NCBI GenBank assembly: GCA_031292575.1
Contig: JARLGX010000019.1
Span: 1-64,000 of the forward strand
DNA: 64,000 bases
Direction of reading: 5' to 3'
Origin: Paludibacter sp.
Lineage (GTDB): Bacteria > Bacteroidota > Bacteroidia > Bacteroidales > Paludibacteraceae
The notes under the pieces are model-generated. The model saw only the letters and a program-made list of their open reading frames with translations. It ran no database searches and was not told where the DNA came from. This document shows, one piece after another, positions 1 to 8,622 of the stretch (position 1 is the stretch's first letter; each line of letters opens with the position of its first letter). The translations under genes were made by a program, and so were the position numbers.

Positions 1-314
1 ACTTAGAATATTACTGCGAATTTTCTTCTAAGATAATGATTTTCAGAGAATTGAACAAACTATTTTACACTTATTTCCTTTATTATAAACACTTTAAACT
101 AACAAAGAATTACGGAGTCTCTACTCCTGATTCGCATGAATGACAAAATTTTGATGGTACTTAGTGTTTAGGTAATCCATTCTATTTTGTAGAACTCAAT
201 TCAAATCAATATTTTTAAAAAAATCAAGGACAAATATAAACAAAAAACCATTGAATGCTGTTATTAAGGTATTAACAAACTAATTTTTAAACTAAATTAT
301 AAGATTCATTTATT
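1..314. other. Gene-free AT-rich stretch at window edge
   Basis: No convincing coding frame is seen. The only structure is a short hairpin, GGAG-TCTCTA-CTCC, at 114-127. The last part must contain the promoter and leader of the thiol peroxidase gene, but no clear TAnnTTTG element is visible. Confidence 0.5.
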
Positions 315-806
315 ATGGCAACAGTAAAATTTAAAGGTGGCGATGTTCAAACAAACGGTCAATTACCAGTAGTAGGAAGTCAGGCTCCTGATTTCAAATT
401 GGTAGGCAGCGGTTTAGAAGAAATTCATTTAAGTGATTACAAAGGGAAACGTGTATTATTAAATATTTTTCCTAGTTTGGACACAGCTACATGTGCAGCC
501 TCAGTTCGTAAATTCAACAAATGGGTTTCAGAAAAAGACAATGTAATTGTAATATGTGTATCAAAAGATTTACCTTTTGCCCAAAGTCGGTTTTGTGGTG
601 CTGAAGGATTAGAAAATGTAATTACGGCATCTGATTTCAGATACAACACTTTTGCAACTGATTATGGAGTTTTGTTAACGGACGGACCACTTAAAGGTTT
701 AATGTCTCGTTCTGTTGTGGCTGTTGATGAAAAAGGCAAAGTCATTTACACTGAATTGGTTCCTGAGATCGTTGAAGAGCCAAATTACGATATTTCTGTA
801 TTTTAA
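315..806 (+). CDS. tpx: Thiol peroxidase (Tpx, atypical 2-Cys peroxiredoxin)
   Basis: The 163-residue protein has the normal Tpx length and the family signature [12 protein letters not shown]60 is the likely peroxidatic cysteine and C94 (RFCGAEG) the resolving one. Tpx enzymes reduce lipid and hydrogen peroxides in the cytoplasm using thioredoxin. The gene stands alone, with a hairpin terminator about 65 bp after the stop. Nothing unusual is seen; the assignment is secure at family level. Confidence 0.95.
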   Translation: MATVKFKGGDVQTNGQLPVVGSQAPDFKLVGSGLEEIHLSDYKGKRVLLNIFPSLDTATCAASVRKFNKWVSEKDNVIVICVSKDLPFAQSRFCGAEGLENVITASDFRYNTFATDYGVLLTDGPLKGLMSRSVVAVDEKGKVIYTELVPEIVEEPNYDISVF

Positions 807-868
807 AAAACTTGTTTGTTAGCAAGTATTTTGTGTGAGTAGATAAAACAACAAAACTTTAAATGACA

Positions 869-904
869 ACCTCTCTTTGCTGTGAAGCTCAGAGAGGTTT
901 TTTT
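869..904 (+). terminator. Rho-independent terminator of tpx
   Basis: Stem ACCTCTCT (869-876) pairs with AGAGAGGT (891-898), followed by a run of T. It probably serves tpx; the gene on the other side ends at 984 on the minus strand. Confidence 0.8.
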
Positions 905-983
905 ATATGTAAGTTAATTGATTTTTCAGAACTAAAATATAGAGCTAAATATATTCAATTTTTCGGATATATTTGACCATGCT

Positions 984-1532
984 TTATAGTTTCTTCAACG
1001 CCACTCCAAGTTTTTTTAATCCATCTTGTACATTAAGAGCTTCAACAGTTTGAAAAGCTTTCAAAGCAATCTGAGCACAAGCTTGAGCATCATCACCAGC
1101 CCGATGATGATTAAACTTAATGTTATGATATTGACTCACAACACCCAACGAATGACCGGGCAATTGTTTCCATGTTTTACGGGAAACACTGACACTACAA
1201 AAGTACTCTGCACATGGAATTGCCAAATCGTAATAAGCCAATGCTGACCTTAAAACACGCATATCAAAAGCTGCATTGTGCGCAACCAAATAATTGTCAT
1301 TAAACCAAGGTTTTAATTCGCTCCAAAGTTCTTCAAAGGTAAGTGCTGATGATACATCTGCAGGTGAAATTCCATGTACTTGCTGATTCCTTGGGTTCAT
1401 ATAAGGAAAGCAAGCCGGTTTAATTAACCATGATTTTGAATTAATTATTACACCATTCTCAACACGAGTCAGTCCTATTTCGCAGGGAAATTCAGCGTGT
1501 GCCGTTTCAAAATCAATTGCTGTAAAATTCAT
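984..1532 (-). CDS. 3'-5' exonuclease, DnaQ/DNA polymerase III epsilon-like
   Basis: This 182-residue protein is a single DEDDh exonuclease domain. Exo I is IDFETA (D7, E9), Exo II is HNAAFD near residue 90, and Exo III is HHRAGDDA with the catalytic H and D near 143-147. It lacks the C-terminal polymerase-binding extension of full epsilon subunits, so it is a stand-alone repair or RNA/DNA trimming nuclease rather than the replicative proofreader. It lies convergent to tpx and is not in an operon. Confidence 0.88.
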   Translation of the reverse strand: MNFTAIDFETAHAEFPCEIGLTRVENGVIINSKSWLIKPACFPYMNPRNQQVHGISPADVSSALTFEELWSELKPWFNDNYLVAHNAAFDMRVLRSALAYYDLAIPCAEYFCSVSVSRKTWKQLPGHSLGVVSQYHNIKFNHHRAGDDAQACAQIALKAFQTVEALNVQDGLKKLGVALKKL

Positions 1533-1749
1533 CTATATATAAATTTAATTATTCAAAGATATATTTTTAAACCGAAATATCAACGACTGTATGATTATTA
1601 ATTCTATTTCTGATATTGAAACTACAAATCAATAACGATTTTATTTCTATTTTTCAAATAATTATGCAGAAACACATTAATATCTGATGAATTCTGTTAA
1701 ATATGAGACAGATAACTATATTGCTTCATTATGTATGCTCAATTATGCG

Positions 1750-1757
1750 TACATTTG
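1750..1757 (+). promoter_or_regulatory. -7 promoter element (TACATTTG) of nitronate monooxygenase gene
   Basis: TACATTTG matches the Bacteroidetes primary sigma factor -7 consensus TAnnTTTG. It sits inside the longest possible reading frame, 26 bp before the ATG at 1783, which supports the shorter start. A TTG at 1721 lies further upstream than usual. Confidence 0.5.
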
Positions 1758-1782
1758 CACAATAATCATCAAAATGTGCAAT

Positions 1783-2901
1783 ATGAATAATTTGAAAATT
1801 GGAAATTTAACAGCTCGTCTGCCTATTATTCAAGGTGGAATGGGTGTTGGAATTTCGTTGAATGGATTAGCGTCTGCAGTTGCAAATGAAGGAGGAGTAG
1901 GCGTTATTTCGTGTGCGGGGCTTGGTCTTATTTATCGCAATACCGCGAAAGACTATATGGAAGCTTGTATTTGTGGGTTGAAAGAGGAAATTAGAAAAGC
2001 AAAGGAAAAAACTTCAGGTATTATTGGAGTAAATATTATGATGGCGTTAACCAATTTCAATGAAATGGTTAAAACAGCAATTGCCGAAAAAGCTGATGTA
2101 ATTTTTGCTGGAGCAGGTCTCCCCCTGGACTTACCTAAATTCAGGACTGAGGGTTGTACCACGAAACTTGTGCCTATTGTTTCGTCGGCAAGGGCAGCCA
2201 AAATTATCTGCGAAAAATGGAAAGCATTATACGATTATTTGCCCGATTTAGTTGTAGTGGAAGGTCCAAAAGCCGGTGGTCATCTAGGATTTAAAAATGA
2301 TCAAATTGCTGATCCAAATTTCTCACTCGAGAAATTGATTCCAGAAGTAGTAAGGGAAGTTTCTTTTTTTGAAGAAAAATACAATCAGGAAATTCCGGTA
2401 GTAGCTGCAGGAGGAATTTATTCGGGCGAAGATATGTACAAGTTTATGCAACTGGGAGCCAAAGGAGTACAAATTGCCAGTCGGTTTGTAACAACACATG
2501 AATGTGATGCCGATGACAAATTCAAACAATCTTATATTAATGCAAAAAAGAATGATGTTGAAATCATTCAAAGCCCAGTTGGAATGCCCGGTCGCGCCTT
2601 AAATAATGCATTTTTAGATAAAGTGAAACTGGGACTTACGCGTCCAAAATCATGTCCTTACGATTGTCTTCGAACATGCGATTATAAAAAAGTGCCTTAT
2701 TGCATTATCGTGGCACTGTATAATGCTTACAAAGGAAATTTGGATAAAGGATATGCATTTGCAGGAAGTAATGCTTATTTAGCACCTCGGATTTTCTCCG
2801 TTAAAGAAGTTGTTGACGATATAAAAACTCATTTTGAAAAAGCTCATAAACAAGCAATTGCAAAAATAAAAAAGCAATTATCATTAGATAATGTAAAATA
2901 A
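1783..2901 (+). CDS. Nitronate monooxygenase family protein (2-nitropropane dioxygenase-like)
   Basis: The protein starts MNNLKIGNLTARLPIIQGGM and contains the FMN-barrel features of this family: the IQGGMG start, an EGPKAGGH motif near residue 165, and VAAGGIYSG plus GAKGVQIASRF in the phosphate-binding part. It is 372 residues from the internal ATG; the frame extends 32 codons upstream, but a promoter-like element lies there. A Cys-rich segment (CPYDCLRTCDYKKVPYC) precedes the end. Members are FMN enzymes that oxidise alkyl nitronates; some are FabK-type enoyl-ACP reductases, so the substrate is not settled. Confidence 0.85.
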   Translation: MNNLKIGNLTARLPIIQGGMGVGISLNGLASAVANEGGVGVISCAGLGLIYRNTAKDYMEACICGLKEEIRKAKEKTSGIIGVNIMMALTNFNEMVKTAIAEKADVIFAGAGLPLDLPKFRTEGCTTKLVPIVSSARAAKIICEKWKALYDYLPDLVVVEGPKAGGHLGFKNDQIADPNFSLEKLIPEVVREVSFFEEKYNQEIPVVAAGGIYSGEDMYKFMQLGAKGVQIASRFVTTHECDADDKFKQSYINAKKNDVEIIQSPVGMPGRALNNAFLDKVKLGLTRPKSCPYDCLRTCDYKKVPYCIIVALYNAYKGNLDKGYAFAGSNAYLAPRIFSVKEVVDDIKTHFEKAHKQAIAKIKKQLSLDNVK

Positions 2902-2933
2902 TTAGTCAAGGCGTTTTTTTATTTAAATTTAGG

Positions 2934-2974
2934 AAGAGGTTGTAAAATAATCAATTATTTACAACCTCTTTTTT
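2934..2974 (+). terminator. Rho-independent terminator
   Basis: AAGAGGTTGTAAA pairs with TTTACAACCTCTT across a short loop and is followed by T residues. It ends the nitronate monooxygenase transcript. Confidence 0.85.
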
Positions 2975-3153
2975 AATTTAAAATTAATCCCCGAAACTGA
3001 ATTTCATATTGATTTGCTTTACTTAAAATTTAATTTAATCCAACCAGATTAATTCTTTTCAAATAAAATCAATATTTAACTATATATTCTTATCATAAAA
3101 TTTCAATTTATCAGAATTATTGGTTAATATTGCAGAAAATTATAAATAAAAAA

Positions 3154-3804
3154 ATGAAGAACTTAATAATTCGATTAGTCGAAGCATTAAATGATACAAC
3201 TATAGAATCAGCAGGTGACATTCTTGATGATTTCGGTGATTGCAATACAGTTGAAATTTTAAATTGGGTAGAGACTTACCCGTATCGTCCTATTACACAA
3301 TTCAGTATAGCCAGATCCATTGACAGTATTTTTATAAAATTTTCAGTCAGGGGAAGTATGTTAAGGGCCATTTACTCCAACGATCAGGATCCCGTAAACG
3401 AAGATAGTAGTGTGGAATTCTTTTGTCAAGTACCAGGAAATGACAAATACATGAACTTTGAATTTAATTGCATTGGTACTTGTAAAGCTTCAAAGCGAGT
3501 GTCTCGCAACAAAGATGTAACACCTTTCAGCAAAGAAGAATTATCCATGATTAAACGTTATCCATCAATGGGTCGTAGAGCTTTTAATGAAATGGAAGGA
3601 ATGTTCGACTGGGAATTAACTGTAAAAATACCGTTAAGAATTATGGGCATTGACCCGAATCATTTGCCAAAAAAAATAATGGGCAATTTTTATAAATGCG
3701 CCGATGGAACAGATTCACCACATTATGTAACCTGGAATCCGGTTAAAACTGAGAGACCAGATTTTCACCGTCCTGAGTTTTTTGGTGAATTGCTTTTTGA
3801 ATAA
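3154..3804 (+). CDS. Carbohydrate-binding family 9-like protein, cytoplasmic
   Basis: This 216-residue protein resembles the CBM9-like proteins common in Bacteroidetes: a VEFF segment, WELTVKIPLRIMG in the middle and GNFYKCADGTDSPHYVTWNPVKTERPDFH near the end, where the family has its conserved N-x-Y-K-C and F-H-P-E-F residues. No signal peptide is visible. The start is the ATG at 3154; the frame is open only to a TTG upstream. The function is unknown and it is not obviously linked to its neighbours. Confidence 0.7.
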   Translation: MKNLIIRLVEALNDTTIESAGDILDDFGDCNTVEILNWVETYPYRPITQFSIARSIDSIFIKFSVRGSMLRAIYSNDQDPVNEDSSVEFFCQVPGNDKYMNFEFNCIGTCKASKRVSRNKDVTPFSKEELSMIKRYPSMGRRAFNEMEGMFDWELTVKIPLRIMGIDPNHLPKKIMGNFYKCADGTDSPHYVTWNPVKTERPDFHRPEFFGELLFE

Positions 3805-3834
3805 AAAACGAAGAAAGTAATACTATAATTTCAA

Positions 3835-3873
3835 AAATCGCCATGCTGTCCAAAATGATAGTATGGCGATTTA
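3835..3873 (+). terminator. Hairpin terminator
   Basis: AAATCGCCAT (3835-3844) pairs with ATGGCGATTT (3863-3872), followed by an AT-rich stretch. It probably ends the CBM9-like gene transcript. The rest of the gap to 4065 shows no gene. Confidence 0.65.
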
Positions 3874-4064
3874 TTTATAATATCACCATTAAATAAAAAA
3901 TAATTGTAAGCAAATTTTAATCTATGGAAACTAAACCTTTGAGAACAAAACAAGCTGGTTAACTGTTTTTAGAAATATAAATTAGAATTGTAAACTGAAT
4001 TTATTTGGGATGATTACAAATCTAAAAAAACAAACAATTATAATCAAATTTAAAAGAAACAATT

Positions 4065-4637
4065 ATGAGAAAAATTAGTCTTTCAATTGCAGTTATGTTA
4101 TTTGCTATTTCAGCATTTTCTCAAACGTGGACTTCTGATCCAGCTCACTCACGTTTAGGATTTAATATTACACATCTTATGATTTCACACGTAACCGGAA
4201 ATTTCAAACAATTTGAAATAACGGCAACTACTTCAAAACCTGATTACAGCGATGCCAAAGTTGAGCTTACAGCTCAAATTGCCAGCATAAACACCGATCA
4301 GGAACAGCGGGACACACATTTAAAAAGTGATGCCTTTTTTGATGCTCAAAAATTTCCTACCCTGAGTTTCAAAAGTACTTCTATTAAGCATATCAAAGAT
4401 AAAGAATACAAACTCTTTGGGAATCTTACGATGCATGGAATTACAAAACCTGTTGAATTAAATGTGGTATTTGAGGGAAAAATAACAAATCCTATGAATA
4501 AGAAAGAAATAGCTGTATTTACAATTACAGGACTTCTTAAAAGATCTGATTTCGGCATTGGCACTAAATTTCCTGCAGCAATGGTTGGCGATGATGTTAA
4601 CATAGAAGCCAGCGCAGAACTAAGCCCCAGCAACTAA
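4065..4637 (+). CDS. YceI family periplasmic lipid-binding protein
   Basis: A signal peptide (MRKISLSIAVMLFAISAFSQ) precedes a YceI lipocalin-like domain: WTSDPAHSRLGFNITHLMISHVTG at the mature start, LKSDAFFDAQKFPTLSFKS in the middle and FGIGTKFPAAMVGDDVNI near the end, all typical positions. The family forms a beta-barrel that binds polyisoprenoid or other lipids in the periplasm. Its length of 190 residues is normal. It is monocistronic, with a terminator 30 bp downstream. Confidence 0.92.
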   Translation: MRKISLSIAVMLFAISAFSQTWTSDPAHSRLGFNITHLMISHVTGNFKQFEITATTSKPDYSDAKVELTAQIASINTDQEQRDTHLKSDAFFDAQKFPTLSFKSTSIKHIKDKEYKLFGNLTMHGITKPVELNVVFEGKITNPMNKKEIAVFTITGLLKRSDFGIGTKFPAAMVGDDVNIEASAELSPSN

Positions 4638-4667
4638 ACTTCGGCACATTTTTTTTTGAACATCAAA

Positions 4668-4706
4668 AACAGGCATATCCAGAAGATGTTTATGCCTGTT
4701 CTTTTT
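4668..4706 (+). terminator. Rho-independent terminator of yceI-like gene
   Basis: AACAGGCAT (4668-4676) pairs with ATGCCTGTT (4692-4700), followed by CTTTTT. Confidence 0.8.
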
Positions 4707-4771
4707 ACATCAATTTGAGCTATATTTTACTAAATTTCAGCCAAGACACAAACACTATCGTTAGTATTGAC

Positions 4772-4779
4772 TAAATTTG
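4772..4779 (+). promoter_or_regulatory. -7 promoter element (TAAATTTG)
   Basis: TAAATTTG matches TAnnTTTG and lies 43 bp before the ATG at 4823. It makes the TTG at 4793 an unlikely start for the epimerase-like gene. Confidence 0.5.
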
Positions 4780-4822
4780 CAAGATATAAGAATTGTCTAA
4801 TTTATCAGAAAAAAATAACACT

Positions 4823-5821
4823 ATGAATATTGAAAAAATTAACTGGCATGGAATTGATGCCGTGTTGCTCGAAACAAATGTATATGAAGCCATCATTGTG
4901 CCATCAGTAGGTGCCAACCTGGTAAAGCTTTATAATAAAGATAAAAAGGTTGATATTCTGAGAACTCCTGAAGATGATGAAATGGAAACATTTTTAAGCC
5001 GTCCACAGATATTTGGCGTACCATTGCTTTTCCCTCCAAACCGGATTGAAGATGGTAAATACACCTATCATGGTAAGAGTTATAAATATCCTATTACCAT
5101 TCCTGATCAAAATAATTATCATCACGGAATCATTAAATCACAACCATTTACAATTACAGGTACCCGTTTTTCTAACGACGCCGTGGAAATAGAAGCAAGT
5201 TTTTACTCAAACAGAATAAATAATGCTATCTATTCCAACTTTCCACATGAATTTGTTTGTAAAATAAGATTTATCTTAACTGACAACGAACTAACTCATA
5301 TTGTTACTTTCAATAACCTGGGTACAGAAATTATGCCGCTGGGGGTTGGATTTCACACACCTATCCGATTACCATTCTCTGAAAACACAAAGAAATCTGA
5401 TTATAAGTTAAGACTTTCTGCCGGCAAACGTTGGGAATTATCAGATCGAAGTTTGCCTACCGGAAATTTATTGGATTTATCGGATGAAGAATCACTTCTG
5501 CGTACAGAAGGAATGACTGTAAACGGCAAACCGATAGAAATTGCACTGACCGACGAAGCTATAGTTGAAAACGGAAAACCATATCACGGTGCAATTCTTA
5601 CCAATAATAAAGACAATATCAGTGTTTATTACGAAGTGGACAACCAGTTTAAACATTGGACTCTTTGGAATAACGGAGGTGAAGTAAACTGGGTATGCCC
5701 CGAACCACAAACATGGGCAATAAATGCACCCAATCTGAATTTACCCAAAGAAATAACTGGCATACAATCAGTTGGAGCCGGCAAAAGTTGGAGTGGAACA
5801 ACCAGGCTCTATGTAAAGTAA
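4823..5821 (+). CDS. Aldose 1-epimerase family protein
   Basis: This protein of 332 residues has the galactose mutarotase-like fold signature: an N-terminal strand with PSVGANLVKLY, a NYHHGI segment (catalytic His in the family), PLGVGFHTPIRLP in the middle and WVCPEPQTWAINAPNLN, where PE.QT is the usual substrate-binding stretch. The family interconverts alpha and beta anomers of sugars or sugar phosphates. It is distant from classical GalM, so the substrate is open. The start is the ATG at 4823. Confidence 0.85.
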   Translation: MNIEKINWHGIDAVLLETNVYEAIIVPSVGANLVKLYNKDKKVDILRTPEDDEMETFLSRPQIFGVPLLFPPNRIEDGKYTYHGKSYKYPITIPDQNNYHHGIIKSQPFTITGTRFSNDAVEIEASFYSNRINNAIYSNFPHEFVCKIRFILTDNELTHIVTFNNLGTEIMPLGVGFHTPIRLPFSENTKKSDYKLRLSAGKRWELSDRSLPTGNLLDLSDEESLLRTEGMTVNGKPIEIALTDEAIVENGKPYHGAILTNNKDNISVYYEVDNQFKHWTLWNNGGEVNWVCPEPQTWAINAPNLNLPKEITGIQSVGAGKSWSGTTRLYVK

Positions 5822-5841
5822 TAAAACAAGAAACTGTAATT

Positions 5842-5878
5842 AAAAAAGGAAGAACCTGGCAGTTCTTCCTTTTTTTTT
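5842..5878 (+). terminator. Rho-independent terminator
   Basis: AAAGGAAGAAC pairs with GTTCTTCCTTT across CTGGCA and is followed by T8. It ends the epimerase-like gene. Confidence 0.9.
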
Positions 5879-5938
5879 GTAACTATTTTTTACTGAAATA
5901 TATTATAACGTATTTGTTCAGAAAGGTATAAGCAGGAA

Positions 5939-6385
5939 CTATACTTTTTTTACACGAACGGCATTTATTCCTTTTCTTCCTTGCTCAAGTTCAAAAGCAA
6001 CCATATCACCTTCTTTTATTTCCTGCAAACATCCATTAACATGAACAAAATATTTTTCCTGCGTGCCGGTTTCTTTAATAAAACCGAAACCTTTCGAATC
6101 GTCAAAAAAGTCTACGCGTCCATTCCTAAAAGGCGAAACTACTTCTTCTTCACGTCGAGGCACACCTATTTCGATAGTTGAAGCATCAACTTTTGTTTTC
6201 TTGGTTGGATCGGGTGGCGTATCTGTTAGCCTTCCGAACTCGTCAACATAAGCAATCATATTGTTAAGCCCACCTTCCGAAGGATTTAGTCTCTGTTCTT
6301 CCCGTCTTTCTTGTTTTTCTTTTCGTTTTTTTAAACGTTTCTTTTCGTTTTCCTGTTTGTTAAGTGTATTTTGAGATTTTGCCAT
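5939..6385 (-). CDS. Cold-shock domain protein with basic N-terminal extension
   Basis: The C-terminal half (residues about 85-148) is a cold-shock domain with RNP1 KGFGFI and RNP2-like KYFVHVN. The first 40 residues are very basic and charged (KKRLKKRKEKQERREEQR). The central part is a linker. Such proteins are common in Bacteroidetes and bind single-stranded nucleic acid, probably acting as RNA chaperones. The likely promoter is more than 150 bp upstream, giving a long leader, as is usual for cold-shock genes. Confidence 0.88.
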   Translation of the reverse strand: MAKSQNTLNKQENEKKRLKKRKEKQERREEQRLNPSEGGLNNMIAYVDEFGRLTDTPPDPTKKTKVDASTIEIGVPRREEEVVSPFRNGRVDFFDDSKGFGFIKETGTQEKYFVHVNGCLQEIKEGDMVAFELEQGRKGINAVRVKKV

Positions 6386-6532
6386 TCAGTTGTATAATTT
6401 TTTTTAAATGAAATCGTAAATATGTATAATTAAAGTAGATTGAAATATTTATTTGAAAGGGGAAACTGTCTTTGAAACCAATTTCATGCAAATTGCAAGA
6501 AAGTTCAACTGAAAGAAGGATGATTGATCTAT

Positions 6533-6550
6533 TATCTTTGTGCAAAGATA
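6533..6550. promoter_or_regulatory. Head-to-head -7 elements forming a palindrome
   Basis: TATCTTTGTGCAAAGATA holds a TAnnTTTG element on each strand, separated by 2 bp. The minus-strand copy (6543-6550) would start a transcript reaching the cold-shock gene after a leader of about 150 nt. No gene is seen for the plus-strand copy. No good -33 TTG is evident for either. Confidence 0.45.
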
Positions 6551-6608
6551 CAAAAAAAAACGAGATTTCTTATTTATTGATTTTTAGTCAATTAAAAATG
6601 ACAAATTA

Positions 6609-7658
6609 TTAATTGGTTTTAGTATGTCTGGCTATTTTTTTTAAGTTCAAAATCTGATCTTCATTTCCAAATACCAATAACTTGTCGTCCAGTTGAATAA
6701 GATTATCAGCAGTAGGATTTACCTGTAACTCGCTGGTTGAAGAATAATAACCAATAACCACAAGATTTGTTCGTTGTGGAATATTAGCCTCTCGATAAGT
6801 TTTATTAATCAAATCACTACCGACTTTAATCTCTACCAATCCAAATTTATAATCTTTCAGTTCTTCTTTTCCACCTGCAAATTCAACAAAACTAAAGAAA
6901 TCAGTACTGGTAGTGGCAATTGAAATAATCCTGTCAGTAGCAATTTCTATGGGCGAAACAATAAAGTCAGCTCCGGCTTTCTTAAATTTCTCGGATGAAT
7001 TTCCTTCGGCAACGCGGGTTATTATTTTAATTTCTTTGTTTAAATCTTTAGCACTCAGTGTTACAAACAGATTTTCAGCATCGGTTGATAATACGGAAAT
7101 AAGAATCTTAGCTCTTTTAATTCCTGCCTGAATTAATACATCATCATCGGTTGCATCAGCATCCAGATGAATGAAATTTTTGCCGTACATCTCTTTCAAT
7201 TTTTCACTCCGTTCCGTGTTATTCTCAATAATAACAACGTCTAATCCCTTATTCATAAGATCTTCGAGCACACGTTTTCCTGTTTTTCCATAACCACAAA
7301 CAATGTAATGGTCATTCATTGAGTCAAGCACTTTGTTCATTTTTCTTAGCTTTAATAATTTAGATAACTCGCCTTCTACAAAAAAAGCCGAAATTTTGCC
7401 AACAGCATATAAACCAACTGTAAATCCTGAAATTATAATGCAGATAGTAAAAATCTTACCTGCATCCGTTTTGGGAACTACATCGCCATAACCAATTGTA
7501 GCAAAGGTTATTACCATCATGTACAAAGATTTCAACGGGCTAAAACCTTCAATAATGATATAGCCGAAAAAAGCAATTATCAATATAACGAACACTGCCA
7601 CCATTGGGACAAGTAATTCTTTCAATATCAATCTTCTTACTTTTGATCTCTGCTCCAT
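6609..7658 (-). CDS. Two-TM potassium channel with RCK (TrkA-N/TrkA-C) domains
   Basis: From the chosen ATG the protein has 349 residues: TM1 about 15-37, a pore loop with the K+ selectivity filter TIGYGD (54-59), TM2 about 67-90, a Rossmann RCK_N domain starting HYIVCGYGKTGKRV (about 117-130) and a TrkA_C-like domain after residue 260. It is a Kch/MthK-like, probably nucleotide- or ion-gated, K+ channel in the inner membrane. The frame is open 33 codons further, overlapping the upstream gene, but a -7 element (7694-7701) lies in that extension. Confidence 0.9.
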   Translation of the reverse strand: MEQRSKVRRLILKELLVPMVAVFVILIIAFFGYIIIEGFSPLKSLYMMVITFATIGYGDVVPKTDAGKIFTICIIISGFTVGLYAVGKISAFFVEGELSKLLKLRKMNKVLDSMNDHYIVCGYGKTGKRVLEDLMNKGLDVVIIENNTERSEKLKEMYGKNFIHLDADATDDDVLIQAGIKRAKILISVLSTDAENLFVTLSAKDLNKEIKIITRVAEGNSSEKFKKAGADFIVSPIEIATDRIISIATTSTDFFSFVEFAGGKEELKDYKFGLVEIKVGSDLINKTYREANIPQRTNLVVIGYYSSTSELQVNPTADNLIQLDDKLLVFGNEDQILNLKKIARHTKTN

Positions 7659-7693
7659 ATTGAATTTATGTATCTTTACTGTAAATGATTTTT

Positions 7694-7701
7694 CAAAGAT
7701 A
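7694..7701 (-). promoter_or_regulatory. -7 promoter element (TATCTTTG) of the K+ channel gene
   Basis: On the minus strand TATCTTTG lies 36 bp before the ATG at 7658, with a TTG 17 bp further upstream. It supports the short start and an independent transcript for the channel. Confidence 0.5.
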
Positions 7702-7728
7702 AGTTTTTTTTGCAATTTCAATATATAA

Positions 7729-8484
7729 TCAATCGCAAAGTGCATATAAATCACCACGCGGATTGACCAGCAGAACCGGTATTGCAGATTTTTTTACTAC
7801 ATGATATTCTTTTGGTCCAAAAAGTATGTCATCCAATCCATAATCGCGCGAAGCCGAAACAATAATTAATCCTGCATTTTCACTCTCAGCAACTTGAATA
7901 GATTCAGCTTCTACTTTAAAACTGTCTTTGGTGGCTTTCTCTAAAGTGTATTTGAAATCAAATTTATCGAATAATTCTTTCATCTTTTCAGCATTGGTAG
8001 CTGCTTTAGAACCATAATCTTTTGCAAGCAACATTTTTATTTTAGAACCACAAAATCGCCCGAACGCAGCTGCAAATTGAGCTTTTTCCAACTCTTCTTC
8101 CAAAAATCCTACCGGTAAAATAACTTTTGTCAAATCAAGTTCTGTAAATGAATCTTTGTAAAACAAATAAGGTATCCGCAATTCATGGCAATCGTTCAAC
8201 AAACTTCGAATATTCCTGGTTTGTCCGTTTGGCAACTGGATAAACAAAAATGAAGCTTCCAGTTCTTCACAAACTGATGATATTGTGTTAGTTTTAGAAT
8301 TCCGAACCGTAATTTGAGTCTCTTGCAAGATTTTTTTTAGTTCATTTTCGCGTTCAGCAACAAGCTCATCCGAATCGACAAAACTGATAACACCAAATGA
8401 TTTAATCAGTTGAGTTGCGAGTTTTGACGCGCTTTTCAAAAGAACTTTTGCTGTATCTAATTTTTGAAGATGAACCAGAATCAT
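7729..8484 (-). CDS. Universal stress protein (UspA)-like protein
   Basis: This 251-residue protein looks like a two-domain Usp protein: a degenerate N-terminal half, then TKVILPVGFLEEELEKAQFAAAFGRFCGSKIKMLLAKDYG and AGLIIVSASRDYGLDDILFGPKEYHVVKKSAIPVLLVNP, the usual Usp strand 4 and C-terminal IPVLLV strand. The ATP-binding G-2x-G-9x-G motif is not clear. It lies directly upstream of the K+ channel; a regulatory link is possible but not shown. Confidence 0.7.
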   Translation of the reverse strand: MILVHLQKLDTAKVLLKSASKLATQLIKSFGVISFVDSDELVAERENELKKILQETQITVRNSKTNTISSVCEELEASFLFIQLPNGQTRNIRSLLNDCHELRIPYLFYKDSFTELDLTKVILPVGFLEEELEKAQFAAAFGRFCGSKIKMLLAKDYGSKAATNAEKMKELFDKFDFKYTLEKATKDSFKVEAESIQVAESENAGLIIVSASRDYGLDDILFGPKEYHVVKKSAIPVLLVNPRGDLYALCD

Positions 8485-8497
8485 GAGTTAATATTTT

Positions 8498-8603
8498 AAT
8501 GTGATAATATGCCAATGTGATAATTTGGTAATAGGACAAACTGTTAGTTGATTTCTAAATTTCTTAATACATTCATTTCTTGATTCTTTCATTAGCATAT
8601 TAT
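8498..8603. repeat. Intergenic direct/inverted repeat (AATGTGATAAT words)
   Basis: AATGTGATAAT occurs twice (8498-8508, 8514-8524; period 16). GATAATATGC (8502-8511) is mirrored by GCATATTATC (8594-8603), and CAATGT by ACATTG just beyond. The element fills the gap between murF-alr and the usp-like gene. Confidence 0.6.
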
Positions 8604-8622
8604 CAAATTAGTACATTGAATT

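Noticed and set aside
1-314. Search for a gene at the left edge
   Set aside because: No frame of useful length and composition was found on either strand.
3130-3153. Upstream TTG starts of several genes (also at 4793, 23450, 33451, 41224, 48149, 54925)
   Set aside because: In each case an ATG follows within a few to 18 codons and, for several, a -7 promoter element lies in or next to the extension.
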